Of a DNA stretch of 64,000 nucleotides, positions 55,959 to 64,000 are shown piece after piece. The notes below the pieces were generated by a model. That model was not told where the DNA came from. It did no database searches and saw only the letters and a program-made list of their open reading frames with translations. Numbering within the stretch: position 1 is the stretch's first letter; the number at the start of each line of letters is the position of its first letter. Source of the DNA: Aplidium turbinatum (taxonomy: Eukaryota > Chordata > Ascidiacea > Aplousobranchia > Polyclinidae); contig OU964919.1 in assembly GCA_918807975.1 (NCBI GenBank), positions 29,891,824 through 29,955,823 on the forward strand. The letters are read 5' to 3'. Both the position numbers and the translations under genes were made by a program.

Positions 55959-57236
55959 ATGATACCAAGCGAGCCATACAACTTCCAAAGAAGACTGATA
56001 GTGAAAGCTGAATGCCAAGGTTGGCTGAGCATAGACAATTTTATTAGCTTCTTCATGGAAGATGGCTTTCTAAGCAAATATTCTAAAGGACTTGAAGGAG
56101 TGCGCACATTGAACCTAAAAGAACACCAATTTGTGATTACACACACTGAAGAGGAAAAAGAAAACCTGGAACAACTAGCAAAAGACCACCAAACTCCCAC
56201 TGCTTACCAATTCCAAGGAACTACAATAACAATCACAGCGTGGAAGCCAAAACCACCCTGTGACATTATCACACTGTATCCAGTTCCAGTAGAGTGGCCG
56301 GTAGAACTTTCAAGAGACATTGCGAACGACTGTAAGTGGGGAAAACCCGAAAAAATCTTCTTTGGGAGATTTAAAAAGTTCCCAAACATAAAAAACGAAT
56401 ATGTTCATATCCACCTGAGGGATATTAACCTGGAAAACATCCCAGACAAAATCAAAGTACACGGAATATGGATATATATAACAAAGCCAGGAGAGGAGCA
56501 TCTCCCCCTGTGCAGAATATGTAAAAAGCGAGGTCATTGGGCAGCAGATTGCGCCCAGTGCGATATATGCAAAAAGAAGGGGCACACAGCCCAACAGTGC
56601 CGAACGACACAAAAAATGAACAATCCACCTCAACGACATCTTTGTCTCTTCTGCAAAGGACTGGGCCACCTCGATGCAACATGTCCCATGAGGATATTGT
56701 GTGGGTATTGCCAACACCGAGGACATCAAGGTACGGAATGCCCAAAACGTGCCCTCCTAACTCAACAAAGAAACGCCGAAACTGAAAGTGGTACTACAAG
56801 CCCTAACACAGAAGGACTATACTCAGATAGAGAGTCCACTGACATAGCTTCAAACCCATGGGAAAAGAAAAGCACACGAAGGAAGAAAAAGAAAAAGAAA
56901 AGGAAAACAACACACAATCAACAAAGACATCCGATATCTAAAACAAGAAATGCACCTGAAAGTCACCATTCACCAACACCCACCTACATCAGACCTAATA
57001 AGCGACCTCTTGAAGATAGTCCGCCCTTAGAAAACAAGACCCAAAAAATAGATCCAAACTACTCAAAAAACTCATCCTCCGATTCAGAACAAAGCATAAT
57101 GCCTCTGATGATTGACACATCATCCCAGAATCAGACAGATGAAAACCCTCTCACGCCATCAGAAAACGATGAAAAATCTACCCTTGAACCAAACAAAGAA
57201 GAAGAGCTGCCAAGAGACAACGAAAATACTTACTAA
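55959..57236 (+). CDS. LINE ORF1 protein (425 aa, four CCHC knuckles)
   Basis: ATG at 55959 (CAATGATACC), stop TAA at 57236. The N-terminal part (to about residue 180) looks like an esterase-free RNA-binding region (MIPSEPYNFQRRLIVKAECQ...). CCHC knuckles fall at about residues 187-265 (CRICKKRGHWAADC, CDICKKKGHTAQQC, CLFCKGLGHLDATC, CGYCQHRGHQGTEC), then a Lys/Arg-rich run (KKSTRRKKKKKKRK) and a long acidic, Ser/Asn-rich tail. Such proteins bind LINE RNA to form the transposition particle (family knowledge). Multiple knuckles in ORF1 are usual in Tx1-clade and some insect LINEs and absent from mammalian L1. Confidence 0.92.
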   Translation: MIPSEPYNFQRRLIVKAECQGWLSIDNFISFFMEDGFLSKYSKGLEGVRTLNLKEHQFVITHTEEEKENLEQLAKDHQTPTAYQFQGTTITITAWKPKPPCDIITLYPVPVEWPVELSRDIANDCKWGKPEKIFFGRFKKFPNIKNEYVHIHLRDINLENIPDKIKVHGIWIYITKPGEEHLPLCRICKKRGHWAADCAQCDICKKKGHTAQQCRTTQKMNNPPQRHLCLFCKGLGHLDATCPMRILCGYCQHRGHQGTECPKRALLTQQRNAETESGTTSPNTEGLYSDRESTDIASNPWEKKSTRRKKKKKKRKTTHNQQRHPISKTRNAPESHHSPTPTYIRPNKRPLEDSPPLENKTQKIDPNYSKNSSSDSEQSIMPLMIDTSSQNQTDENPLTPSENDEKSTLEPNKEEELPRDNENTY

Positions 57237-57376
57237 CTATAATATTTAAAACGAATTTTTATTGAATCCTTTTATCGCCTAAAAACCGAAAAAAAAAGGT
57301 AATAATAATCATAGTGTTAAATAGCCTATAATATAGCCTAATGTGATTGTGTATCATACTTTTGAGACCTAGTGAA

Positions 57377-60300
57377 ATGCTTTCTGAGGCAGAGAGTCAA
57401 ACTTGTCACATGCAAGTTAAAAAGCTTAAAATTTGCTCAATCAATATAAATGGAATTTCCAAAAAATTTACCAACATTATAAAATTCTTTAAGCTTCATA
57501 GACTCTCTGCCTTAGCTATTCAGGAAACTCATCGACTTTTACCTAAACAATTAGAAAATTGGGAAAAATTTTATAACATAAAACTTTTCTCAAACATATT
57601 CCCTGATTCTCCAAGCTTTCGTGCAGGAACTATGATAATACTAAAAAATGAAATATATCAAAAGGGTCAACCCAGACATACTATTTTAAAGAACAACCAC
57701 CTTCACCAACTACATATCAATATTAATGGTGAAAATATGCATATTATCAATGCATACTTTCCACAAAATCATAAAGACAAAACATCACTATCAGAAATAC
57801 TATCCACAAACTTACAAAAATGGAATGATGACAAAATAATACTACTTGGTGACTTTAACCTGATCACAGACCCTCTAGATACTGCAAACCCTCAATCCTT
57901 CTCAAACACCTACGACAAAAAGACATTTAAAACACTGGTTAATAATTTTCAACTAATAGACATATTTCGATACAAACATCCACACAAAGCAATCTATACA
58001 TATTCACACCCAAAAGCAAAAACAAGAATAGATAGAATATATATAAACAACAATACCTTGAAGCACTTTGAAAACATTACACATCACACAAATTTGTACT
58101 CAGACCATAATAATGCACCAACCTTATCATTAAGCTATCACACACACATAAAATGGGATCAACACACATATAAAGTAAATAACTCCATCTTTCAACATCA
58201 ACATGTAATATCCGAAATAGAAACAACATGGACCAATTGGACAACAAGAAAACCAAACCTTCAAAATACTCTTGAATGGTGGGATAAAGGAAAAGAAATA
58301 CTTAAAAATAGGCTGATAGAGCTCTCACAGCAACTTGCAACGATGCAACGAGAAGCATATGACACAGCAAACCAACAACTCCAGATCTTAAACTCTAAGA
58401 TTGAAGACGAATTTCATCCAAACCTAGTATCTGATCGAGCAAAATTTACCGATGTTATTGAACAATTTCACAATAACACGCAAAGAGGAGCACAAATTCG
58501 CTGCAAAATACTTCAAAACGATTCAGAGAAAACAAGCAAAGGATTCTTTCATCTTGAAACGAAAAGAGGTAAAAATAATACTATCACCGAACTACATACA
58601 GAGGACAATAAAGTTGTAACCAACAAAAATGACATCTTAACAGAAACACACAATTTTTACCATAAGTTATGGGGAATTGATGGAAAAATTGATCCAACTG
58701 AACAAGATGAATATCTAAACATTTTGAACCACACCACAATACATGCAGATGAAGCACAAGAAAATGAAAGACTAATAACAAAAGATGAAATTAAGATCGC
58801 AATTGATACATTAAATAAAAACTCAGCCCCCGGCTCGGATGGCCTCAGCGCAATCTTTTACCAAAAATGTTGGCACATTTTGAAATATGATTTGCTTGAA
58901 ATGTATACTAACTGTTTTCTAAAAAACACTATGACAGTAACGATGAGAGAAGCCATAGTTAAACTTTTTCACAAAAAAGGAGATAAATCATCGCTGAAAA
59001 ATTGGAGACCAATCTCATTATTGAACACGGATTACAAAATTTTAAGCAAAATCCTAGCCAATAGAATCACCCCCTTAATGAAAACACTGATTCAACCCAA
59101 CCAAAAATGTGGTCTACCGAACAGACGAATTGAACACGCTACAATGAATATTCAAGCAGCCATCGAAGCAGCAAAACTAAAAAACAGAAAATTATATATA
59201 ATGGTAACAGACTTTGAAAAAGCGTTTGACAGAGTGGAACATTCTTTTCTGTACAAAATACTGCAAAAAATTGGATTTAAGCCAGTGATGATTTCATACT
59301 TAACTCTTATATACTCAAACATCTCTAGTCGAGTTGAAATGAATGGAGCACTAACAAAAAAAATCGACATTAGGCGAGGCATCCGACAAGGATGCCCTCT
59401 GAGCATGCTCTTTTTTATAATATGTGCCGATGTACTCACACGCCGCATAGAGAGCAATGCATCAATACAAGGCTTCTCCATAAATAAAAAAGCAGTAAAA
59501 ATCGAACAATACGCAGACGACACAACGTTTATCACAAATAACCTTAATTCTATTACTGAAATACTTAAAGAATTAAAACTTTACCAACAAATGTCAGGAC
59601 AAAAAATTAACGAAAATAAAACACAAATGCTTGTATCACAACCTGAGTTACAAAGTGAAGTACAGCAACATTACCCACATATTCAAATTCAAAATGAAAT
59701 AAAAATCCTTGGAATCTGGCTAGGAAACAACAACAAAAAACTAGACACTCTTAACTGGGAAAAAGTGATAAAACAAACTGAAACGACTGCCAACATTCAT
59801 AAATTTCGACCACTCTCCCTTCTAGGAAAAATCACCATAATAAATACTCTCCTCGTGCCTATATCTCTTCACATGGGAAGGGTTCTTTACCCACAAAAAA
59901 AGCATATCCAATCCTTAAACAAAATCTTATACAATTTTCTATGGTATCCATCTCCAGTTGAGCAATTAAGCAGAACAAAAATCATTGCAGAAGTTAAAAA
60001 CGGAGGATTAAAAATGATTGACATAGAAACAAAATTTCAAACCAGTAGAGCTGACAGAATTAGACACCTGTCCACACTCGATAAAGCTACAGAACTATGG
60101 CATGAATGGGCAAAGTACAATCTAAACTATAAAATAAGGCACATCAACCAAAAATTATATAACCTAAGTAAACCACACTCTGATTGCCCAAATTCGTTTT
60201 ATTCTGATATTTTTCGCACTTTTCTCCAACTCCAAAAACACAATCTTGACTGGACTGATATATCATATAATACAATATACACAACCCTAAAAGCACAAAA

Positions 60301-60898
60301 AGAAACTAAAACTGAAATTAAGAGCCAAAACAATGAACCAATAAGCTGGTCAGAAACGCTCCTTATGAAGAAAAATATCAAACCATACTTTTCAAACTCT
60401 TACATATCGATCTGCTATCGAATAGCACATTCAGCTTTTAAATGGGGCGATTTTTACAAACAATCTAACTCATGGCGTTGCAGCCAGAACAAAATTACTC
60501 AGTGCAAATTTTGCAAAATGGCTGTCGACAATATAAAACACCTGTTAACTGAATGTACCTTCACGAAATCAATTTGGAAAAAAATAGAAAAGCTATATCA
60601 TTCAATAACAAAACAAAAGATTAAGCTTGCAACTGATATAATCCTATACAACCATTTTCCAAGCAGACAGGCAGACAACCTACTGATTCTGCTGATCCTA
60701 AATACAGTTAAGAGTACCATAATTAAAAAGAAAATTTCACTAGACATTGGAGATAAATATATGTGGGACAACAAAAAATTTACCAAAACAACCCTCTGGG
60801 TTATTAAAACAAAAATTAAAGAATACCTTCAAAATGACACCTCTGTAATACCGACGCCCCCTACAAACTCCCCACACTGTAGCATAAGTCGAACATGA
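57377..60898 (+). CDS. LINE ORF2 protein: AP endonuclease plus reverse transcriptase
   Basis: Most likely start is ATG 57377 (MLSEAESQTCHMQVKKLKIC); the frame is open from 57347 but with no earlier ATG. About 1173 aa. The APE domain (residues ~20-250) has SININGI, AIQETH, GDFN, TRIDRIYINN and YSDHN with the catalytic Glu, Asp and His. The RT (about 480-760) has NWRPISLLNTDYKILSKIL, VTDFEKAFDRVEH, IRQGCPLSMLFF and QYADDT. The C-terminus (about 1040) has CKFCKMAVDNIKHLLTEC, a CCHC-like finger typical of L1/Tx1 ORF2. The endonuclease presumably chooses the hammerhead target; the RT copies the LINE RNA by target-primed reverse transcription (family knowledge). Confidence 0.94.
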   Translation: MLSEAESQTCHMQVKKLKICSININGISKKFTNIIKFFKLHRLSALAIQETHRLLPKQLENWEKFYNIKLFSNIFPDSPSFRAGTMIILKNEIYQKGQPRHTILKNNHLHQLHININGENMHIINAYFPQNHKDKTSLSEILSTNLQKWNDDKIILLGDFNLITDPLDTANPQSFSNTYDKKTFKTLVNNFQLIDIFRYKHPHKAIYTYSHPKAKTRIDRIYINNNTLKHFENITHHTNLYSDHNNAPTLSLSYHTHIKWDQHTYKVNNSIFQHQHVISEIETTWTNWTTRKPNLQNTLEWWDKGKEILKNRLIELSQQLATMQREAYDTANQQLQILNSKIEDEFHPNLVSDRAKFTDVIEQFHNNTQRGAQIRCKILQNDSEKTSKGFFHLETKRGKNNTITELHTEDNKVVTNKNDILTETHNFYHKLWGIDGKIDPTEQDEYLNILNHTTIHADEAQENERLITKDEIKIAIDTLNKNSAPGSDGLSAIFYQKCWHILKYDLLEMYTNCFLKNTMTVTMREAIVKLFHKKGDKSSLKNWRPISLLNTDYKILSKILANRITPLMKTLIQPNQKCGLPNRRIEHATMNIQAAIEAAKLKNRKLYIMVTDFEKAFDRVEHSFLYKILQKIGFKPVMISYLTLIYSNISSRVEMNGALTKKIDIRRGIRQGCPLSMLFFIICADVLTRRIESNASIQGFSINKKAVKIEQYADDTTFITNNLNSITEILKELKLYQQMSGQKINENKTQMLVSQPELQSEVQQHYPHIQIQNEIKILGIWLGNNNKKLDTLNWEKVIKQTETTANIHKFRPLSLLGKITIINTLLVPISLHMGRVLYPQKKHIQSLNKILYNFLWYPSPVEQLSRTKIIAEVKNGGLKMIDIETKFQTSRADRIRHLSTLDKATELWHEWAKYNLNYKIRHINQKLYNLSKPHSDCPNSFYSDIFRTFLQLQKHNLDWTDISYNTIYTTLKAQKETKTEIKSQNNEPISWSETLLMKKNIKPYFSNSYISICYRIAHSAFKWGDFYKQSNSWRCSQNKITQCKFCKMAVDNIKHLLTECTFTKSIWKKIEKLYHSITKQKIKLATDIILYNHFPSRQADNLLILLILNTVKSTIIKKKISLDIGDKYMWDNKKFTKTTLWVIKTKIKEYLQNDTSVIPTPPTNSPHCSISRT

Positions 60899-61524
60899 CA
60901 ACCAAGAACCCACTGTTCTCGAAAGAATTCTGCTATTAATTGTTATCATTTGCAGTGTATGTACCTGACTTGTGAATTTTATGAAATGCGCCATAGTAAA
61001 TGATACATATTCACACATACCATCTGCATGTAGCATCATTGCACTACAAGAGAGCAATGAGGCAACATGCAGATCCTTCTTCGTTTATGCAATTGCATGC
61101 ATTACATTATATTCCTACTTATTGATTTGTTTATTTTTGGCTACAAATGTGCGTTGTGGGACGCACAGTAACATAGACACTTTTATTGTGACTGGTAATG
61201 TGTTACCTACCTGCCTGCGCAATGCATCTGATTTAATGTCGAACACAACAACGCCTTTTGGCATATGCATGATAAGAATATCTTTTGGGCTACTATTGTA
61301 TGAACGTACTTGTTAGATGACCGTTATAGTGGAGATAAAACACTAGCCTCAAACATAAAAGTGATATCATAACTACAATGAATTTCCAAATCTATCGCAT
61401 GCCTTTGATCTCTTAATACAGGTATAACTTATACTGTGCAACAGATTGGTATCAATAATATGATTGCATTCACCAATTGCTTCTTTTGTATTGTTTACTG
61501 TACAACTGTTTTTACTTTTCAATA

Positions 61525-61562
<38 letters not shown>

Positions 61563-61564
<2 letters not shown>

Positions 61565-61959
61565 AGCCTCATGGGCGAAACACGTGTCTATCGCTGTCTA
61601 TTCGATGCTACAATCGGCTGCCAAAATAACTTAAACGTTTAATTGGAGGTCTTTATGGCTAGCGTGGAAGCTACACCGTTCTGGTTAGCGAAGCGTTACT
61701 GCTGCTCGCTGTGCTAGTGAGTAATCAGCCTTGTGCTGATAGCCGGGAAGAACGCCTTTCTTCACATAACCCACCCCAGGCACCTGCTGGTTTTGTTGGC
61801 TCTTTCTTTCCACAAAGATAAGAGTTAAACTGACTGGTAAAGCGGCGGTCGATTACTCAAGTGGCAAGAATACGGTGCGATACTGATGAGCCCAGCCTCA
61901 TGGGCGAAACACGTGTCTATCGCTGTCTATTCGATGCTACAATCGGCTGCCAAAATAAC
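61563..61959 (+). repeat. Right end of ribozyme array 2
   Basis: From CCAGCCTCATGGGCGAAAC (3' half of the split hammerhead) through one unit and a further complete hammerhead to CCAAAATAACTT, then the TSD. Confidence 0.9.
61877..61923 (+). ncRNA. Hammerhead ribozyme, last plus-strand unit of array 2
   Basis: Uninterrupted copy of the motif. Predicted cut between 61917 and 61918, about 43 bases from the right end of the element, as in copy 1. Confidence 0.92.
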
Positions 61960-62344
61960 TTAACTTGCCTTTGTTGTTTGTTGCACAAGTTACAATCAAA
62001 CTATATTGTCTATGATGTCACAGAACAGAAGTTGTTTACCTCAAAAAATTCCTCTTCAAAGCATCGATGATAGTGGATCGTGTGTTACGGAATAGGCTAT
62101 AATTCATCCGTACAACGTGGCCTCCAAGATAACAACATGCTACGTACAACTTCACTTACCACAATGCGAACAATGACGTAATGCTGGAGTGAACCGCTTT
62201 TTTCAACCGGTTCGGGTTCGGTTAGGGTTTAAGCTAACTCAAATTTTCGGTTCAGTTCCGGTTAAGGTTCAGACAAAATCGCACCAAAACCGGTTTACAA
62301 AAATCCGGTTCGGGTTCGGTTCGACTCCCTGTCCAATACTACGT

Positions 62345-62560
62345 TAGGGTGGCCTATCAGCAGTGGTATTTTTTTTTAGTTAATTGCGGTGTAATCGGCT
62401 AAGTGCATGTGACACACGTGTCCCAGCGGTCCTCAAAGGGTTAACCTCATTTTTATAATCTTAAACTGAGTTCAGCCAAGAAACGGAACTATTCTGCGAC
62501 GCCCTTGAAAAAGTGAAACGACGCACCAGGGCGTCGCGACGCACAGTTTCAGAACTACTG
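62345..62560 (-). repeat. Terminal part of an old hAT element
   Basis: Ends (minus strand) CAGTAGTTCTGAAACTGTGC at 62560 followed by GTCGCGACGCCCTGG-like sequence. Similar to 12970-13026. Probably the 5' end of the hAT whose transposase C-terminus is at 47.4-47.7 kb. Confidence 0.55.
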
Positions 62561-62635
62561 CTCTAACCCTAACCTTCCCTGATTGCAGTTTCCGCAAAAA
62601 ATTTTCCGTAGTTTCCGCTAACCCTTACCCTAAAG

Positions 62636-64000
62636 CAGGGGTGTGCAACCTTTGTTACAGGAGAGCCAGATATAAATAATTGGGTGAAACCGCGGGCCGC
62701 ACGTTTATTTAACATATGATTTCTAGTAGTTGCAGGCACAAAAAAGTAGTTTTTCTTGTTATTCATGTTATTCTTATATTAGGGGTTATCTCCTTTCAGA
62801 AATAATAAGATTAGGACGCATAAATTTCTAAAGAAAATTGCTATTCAAATTTATTGTCACACTGTCTTTAAACGAGTTCAGTGAAAAGTTTGCAGCTCGC
62901 TTCTTTTCCTGACGGCTTTTTCCAAATTTACTTTAATGGAAGTGATCGCAATTCGAAGTTTATTTTCCAAGTGTTGGTCTGTCAGAACCGATCAATAGGG
63001 AGATTTCATGACGCCCGTTTTAGAAAAAAATGTTTGCACAAATACGTTGAGCCAAAAAGTGCCATTTTTGAAGCCATGGATTTTTGAAATGTGGAAAGTC
63101 AATCTTAGTTGAAATGTTTTCGGTAAAAATCGCCAAGATTCATTTTTAAATACTTTGCTTTCAAATCCTTTTTCTCTTGAAGATCAATCAGTTTAAGTTG
63201 GATATCAGCTGGTGCTTTGTCAATGTCCGTGTTGAATGGCGAAGAGAATATATCAAACAAATGTTCATGAGATTTGAAGTCCTTGAAACGAGCCAAAAAT
63301 TCATAGAACAATTTTTCAAATTTAGTTTTCTTCTTAATTTAGTTTTCTAAAAGGCATTCCATAGTCTCTCAAAGTTGGAAAGTGGAAAAGATGTCCTGTC
63401 TGTATGTGAGCTTTCCAAAGTCGTAGGCTACTTTGTTCATAATGCCTTTTATGTGACCATACATTTTTAGAAATAATTGATTAAACTACCATTCAACGTT
63501 TTATAGGCAGAGAAAACTTTTTCTCGAACCGTAGAAAATTTCATGATCAGATCACCGCTTCAATGCGCGATGGAAAGCTACAGATAAATCTGCATCTGGC
63601 ATTACAGAGTGCAAAAAACAGTGTTGCAGAACGCGTTTTCGAATATTAAATTCTCATCAGTGCAACTACGTTTATGAACGCAATAACAACGGTTAACTTT
63701 AAACTCAATACAATACATTACAAACATTATAAGGACATATTCTCAGTGTTCAATTGAATATTAATAAATCGAGAGAGATCAGAATAGAAAATTAAATACA
63801 ATGGATTGGCGGTGGCCGGTGAAAGACTTCTAAAATGGTTAACAGAAGGTGCAAAATCTACAATATTCCACTCCACAATGAATTGTTCAAACGTACCAGA
63901 CTAAACTAAATTACCGTATAAACATGTTTCGCACACCGCACACAATTCAAAATTGGCACATCTTCGCGGGCCACATAATTTTTCTTCGTGGGCCACATTT
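62636..64000 (-). mobile_element. hAT relic, runs off the right edge
   Basis: Begins CAGGGGTGTGCAACCTTTG at 62636, followed by a GCGGGCCGCACG motif. GCGGGCCACATAA- and GTGGGCCACATTT-type sequence at 63968-64000 shows the opposite end is just beyond the window, so no TSD can be checked. Confidence 0.8.
62720..63350 (-). pseudogene. hAT transposase relic (GTF2IRD2/SCAND3-like C-terminus)
   Basis: Minus strand: EFLARFKDFKSHEHLFDIFS, SPFNTDIDKAPADIQLKLID, LQEKKDLKAKYLKM, FYRKHFN (63311-63105), then beyond stops STYLCKHFF and further degraded sequence. The RF.DF...E..F.LF..PF...I...P...Q.ELI.LQ...LKAK block is characteristic of this hAT group. Several stops; dead. Confidence 0.8.

Larger units (their letters stand above)
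55459..61562 (+). mobile_element. L1/Tx1-like LINE, full length, in ribozyme stem-loop II
   Basis: About 500-bp 5' UTR, ORF1, a spacer of about 140 bp, ORF2, 3' UTR, and AATAAT plus 36 A at 61527-61562. CCAGCCTCATGGG borders both ends. The first bases (AGAAACTCGTG) resemble the next bases of the target (CGAAACACGTG), so the exact 5' boundary is ambiguous by about 11 bases. Two ORFs, APE endonuclease, knuckle-bearing ORF1 and tight target choice suggest the Tx1 group of L1-like LINEs, which is known for site-specific members. Both ORFs are open, so it may be active. Confidence 0.93.
48064..61974. mobile_element. Hammerhead-ribozyme retroelement, two-arm array copy 2 (with TSD)
   Basis: TTAACTTGCCTTTGT at 48064-48078 and 61960-61974 (up to 15 bp, blurred by microhomology) flanks the whole array. 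Left arm: five minus-strand units starting at 48078, 48407, 48736, 49065 and 49394, exactly 329 bp apart, the last cut at about 49683. Right arm: plus-strand units from about 49684, interrupted by two LINEs, ending near 61959. Outer ends (TGTGAAGAAAGG left, CCAAAATAACTT right) are the same as in copy 1; the inner junction is different (shared GGAA at about 49680). No ORF belongs to the element. Confidence 0.9.
47827..62331. mobile_element. hAT MITE (CAGGGAGTCGAACCG ends) carrying the ribozyme array
   Basis: TIR CAGGGAGTCGAACCG at 47827 and CGGTTCGACTCCCTG ending 62331; TSD TCCAATAC at 47819-47826 and 62332-62339. Both sides contain many CCGGTTCGGGT / GGTTCAGTTCCGGTT motifs. Without the inserted ribozyme element it would be only about 0.6 kb. 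Confidence 0.93.

Noticed and set aside
56310-56745. Minus-strand ORFs of about 100-140 aa opposite LINE ORF1
   Set aside because: Exact antisense shadows of the knuckle-coding region, repeated in both LINE copies, with no protein-like features.
62563-62635. Telomeric repeat (CTAACCCTAACC-like)
   Set aside because: Only two or three degenerate copies, also near 7180-7230 as loose CTAAC variants; no true array.

Overview
This is animal nuclear DNA made almost entirely of transposable elements stacked inside one another. Introns, poly-A tails, AATAAA signals, tRNA-derived SINEs, hAT, pogo, piggyBac and P-type DNA transposons, Ty3/gypsy elements and L1/Tx1-like LINEs all point to a metazoan. 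The AT-rich, repeat-packed composition and the transposon families fit an aquatic invertebrate or basal chordate, but the species cannot be fixed from the sequence. No complete host gene is visible; the only candidate is a short terminal exon near 0.9-1.0 kb.

Layout. 1-3.4 kb: sparse sequence, a possible host terminal exon followed at once by a perfect hairpin, SINE fragments and an old repeat. 3.4-4.5 kb: a hAT element carrying a LINE tail. 4.6-32.9 kb: a Russian-doll nest. An outer hAT pair of ends encloses a 4.2-kb inverted-repeat element, a 2.5-kb fold-back element, then a hAT MITE, then a pogo/Tigger-type element. The last holds (a) a 9.1-kb TIR element containing a ribozyme retroelement, a PIN/CXC-gene element, and a piggyBac with a SINE inside it, and (b) a hAT containing an 8.7-kb TIR element that itself holds a young, whole-looking gypsy element and another hAT. 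Matching target-site duplications (TSDs) support most layers. 34.2-41.9 kb: a broken second gypsy copy split by a P-type transposon. 42.0-46.9 kb: a DDE-transposon relic. 47.4-62.6 kb: a hAT relic, with a hAT MITE inside it, with a ribozyme array inside that. 62.6 kb to the end: a hAT relic that runs off the window.

The most interesting system is the 329-bp repeat found at 13.6-14.4 kb and 48.1-62.0 kb. Each unit carries a textbook type-I hammerhead self-cleaving ribozyme with a minimal stem III, the form known from Penelope-like elements and retrozymes. Both insertions have 12-15 bp TSDs and the same unusual design: two arms in opposite orientation, ribozyme-sense pointing outward, with the same two outer end points but different inner junctions. 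In the second insertion, two copies of an L1/Tx1-like LINE (one full length, one 5'-truncated) have inserted in the same orientation at the same place, the stem-loop II of the ribozyme. That suggests a LINE whose target is a hammerhead ribozyme retroelement. I know of no described LINE with this target; this rests on memory, not a search.
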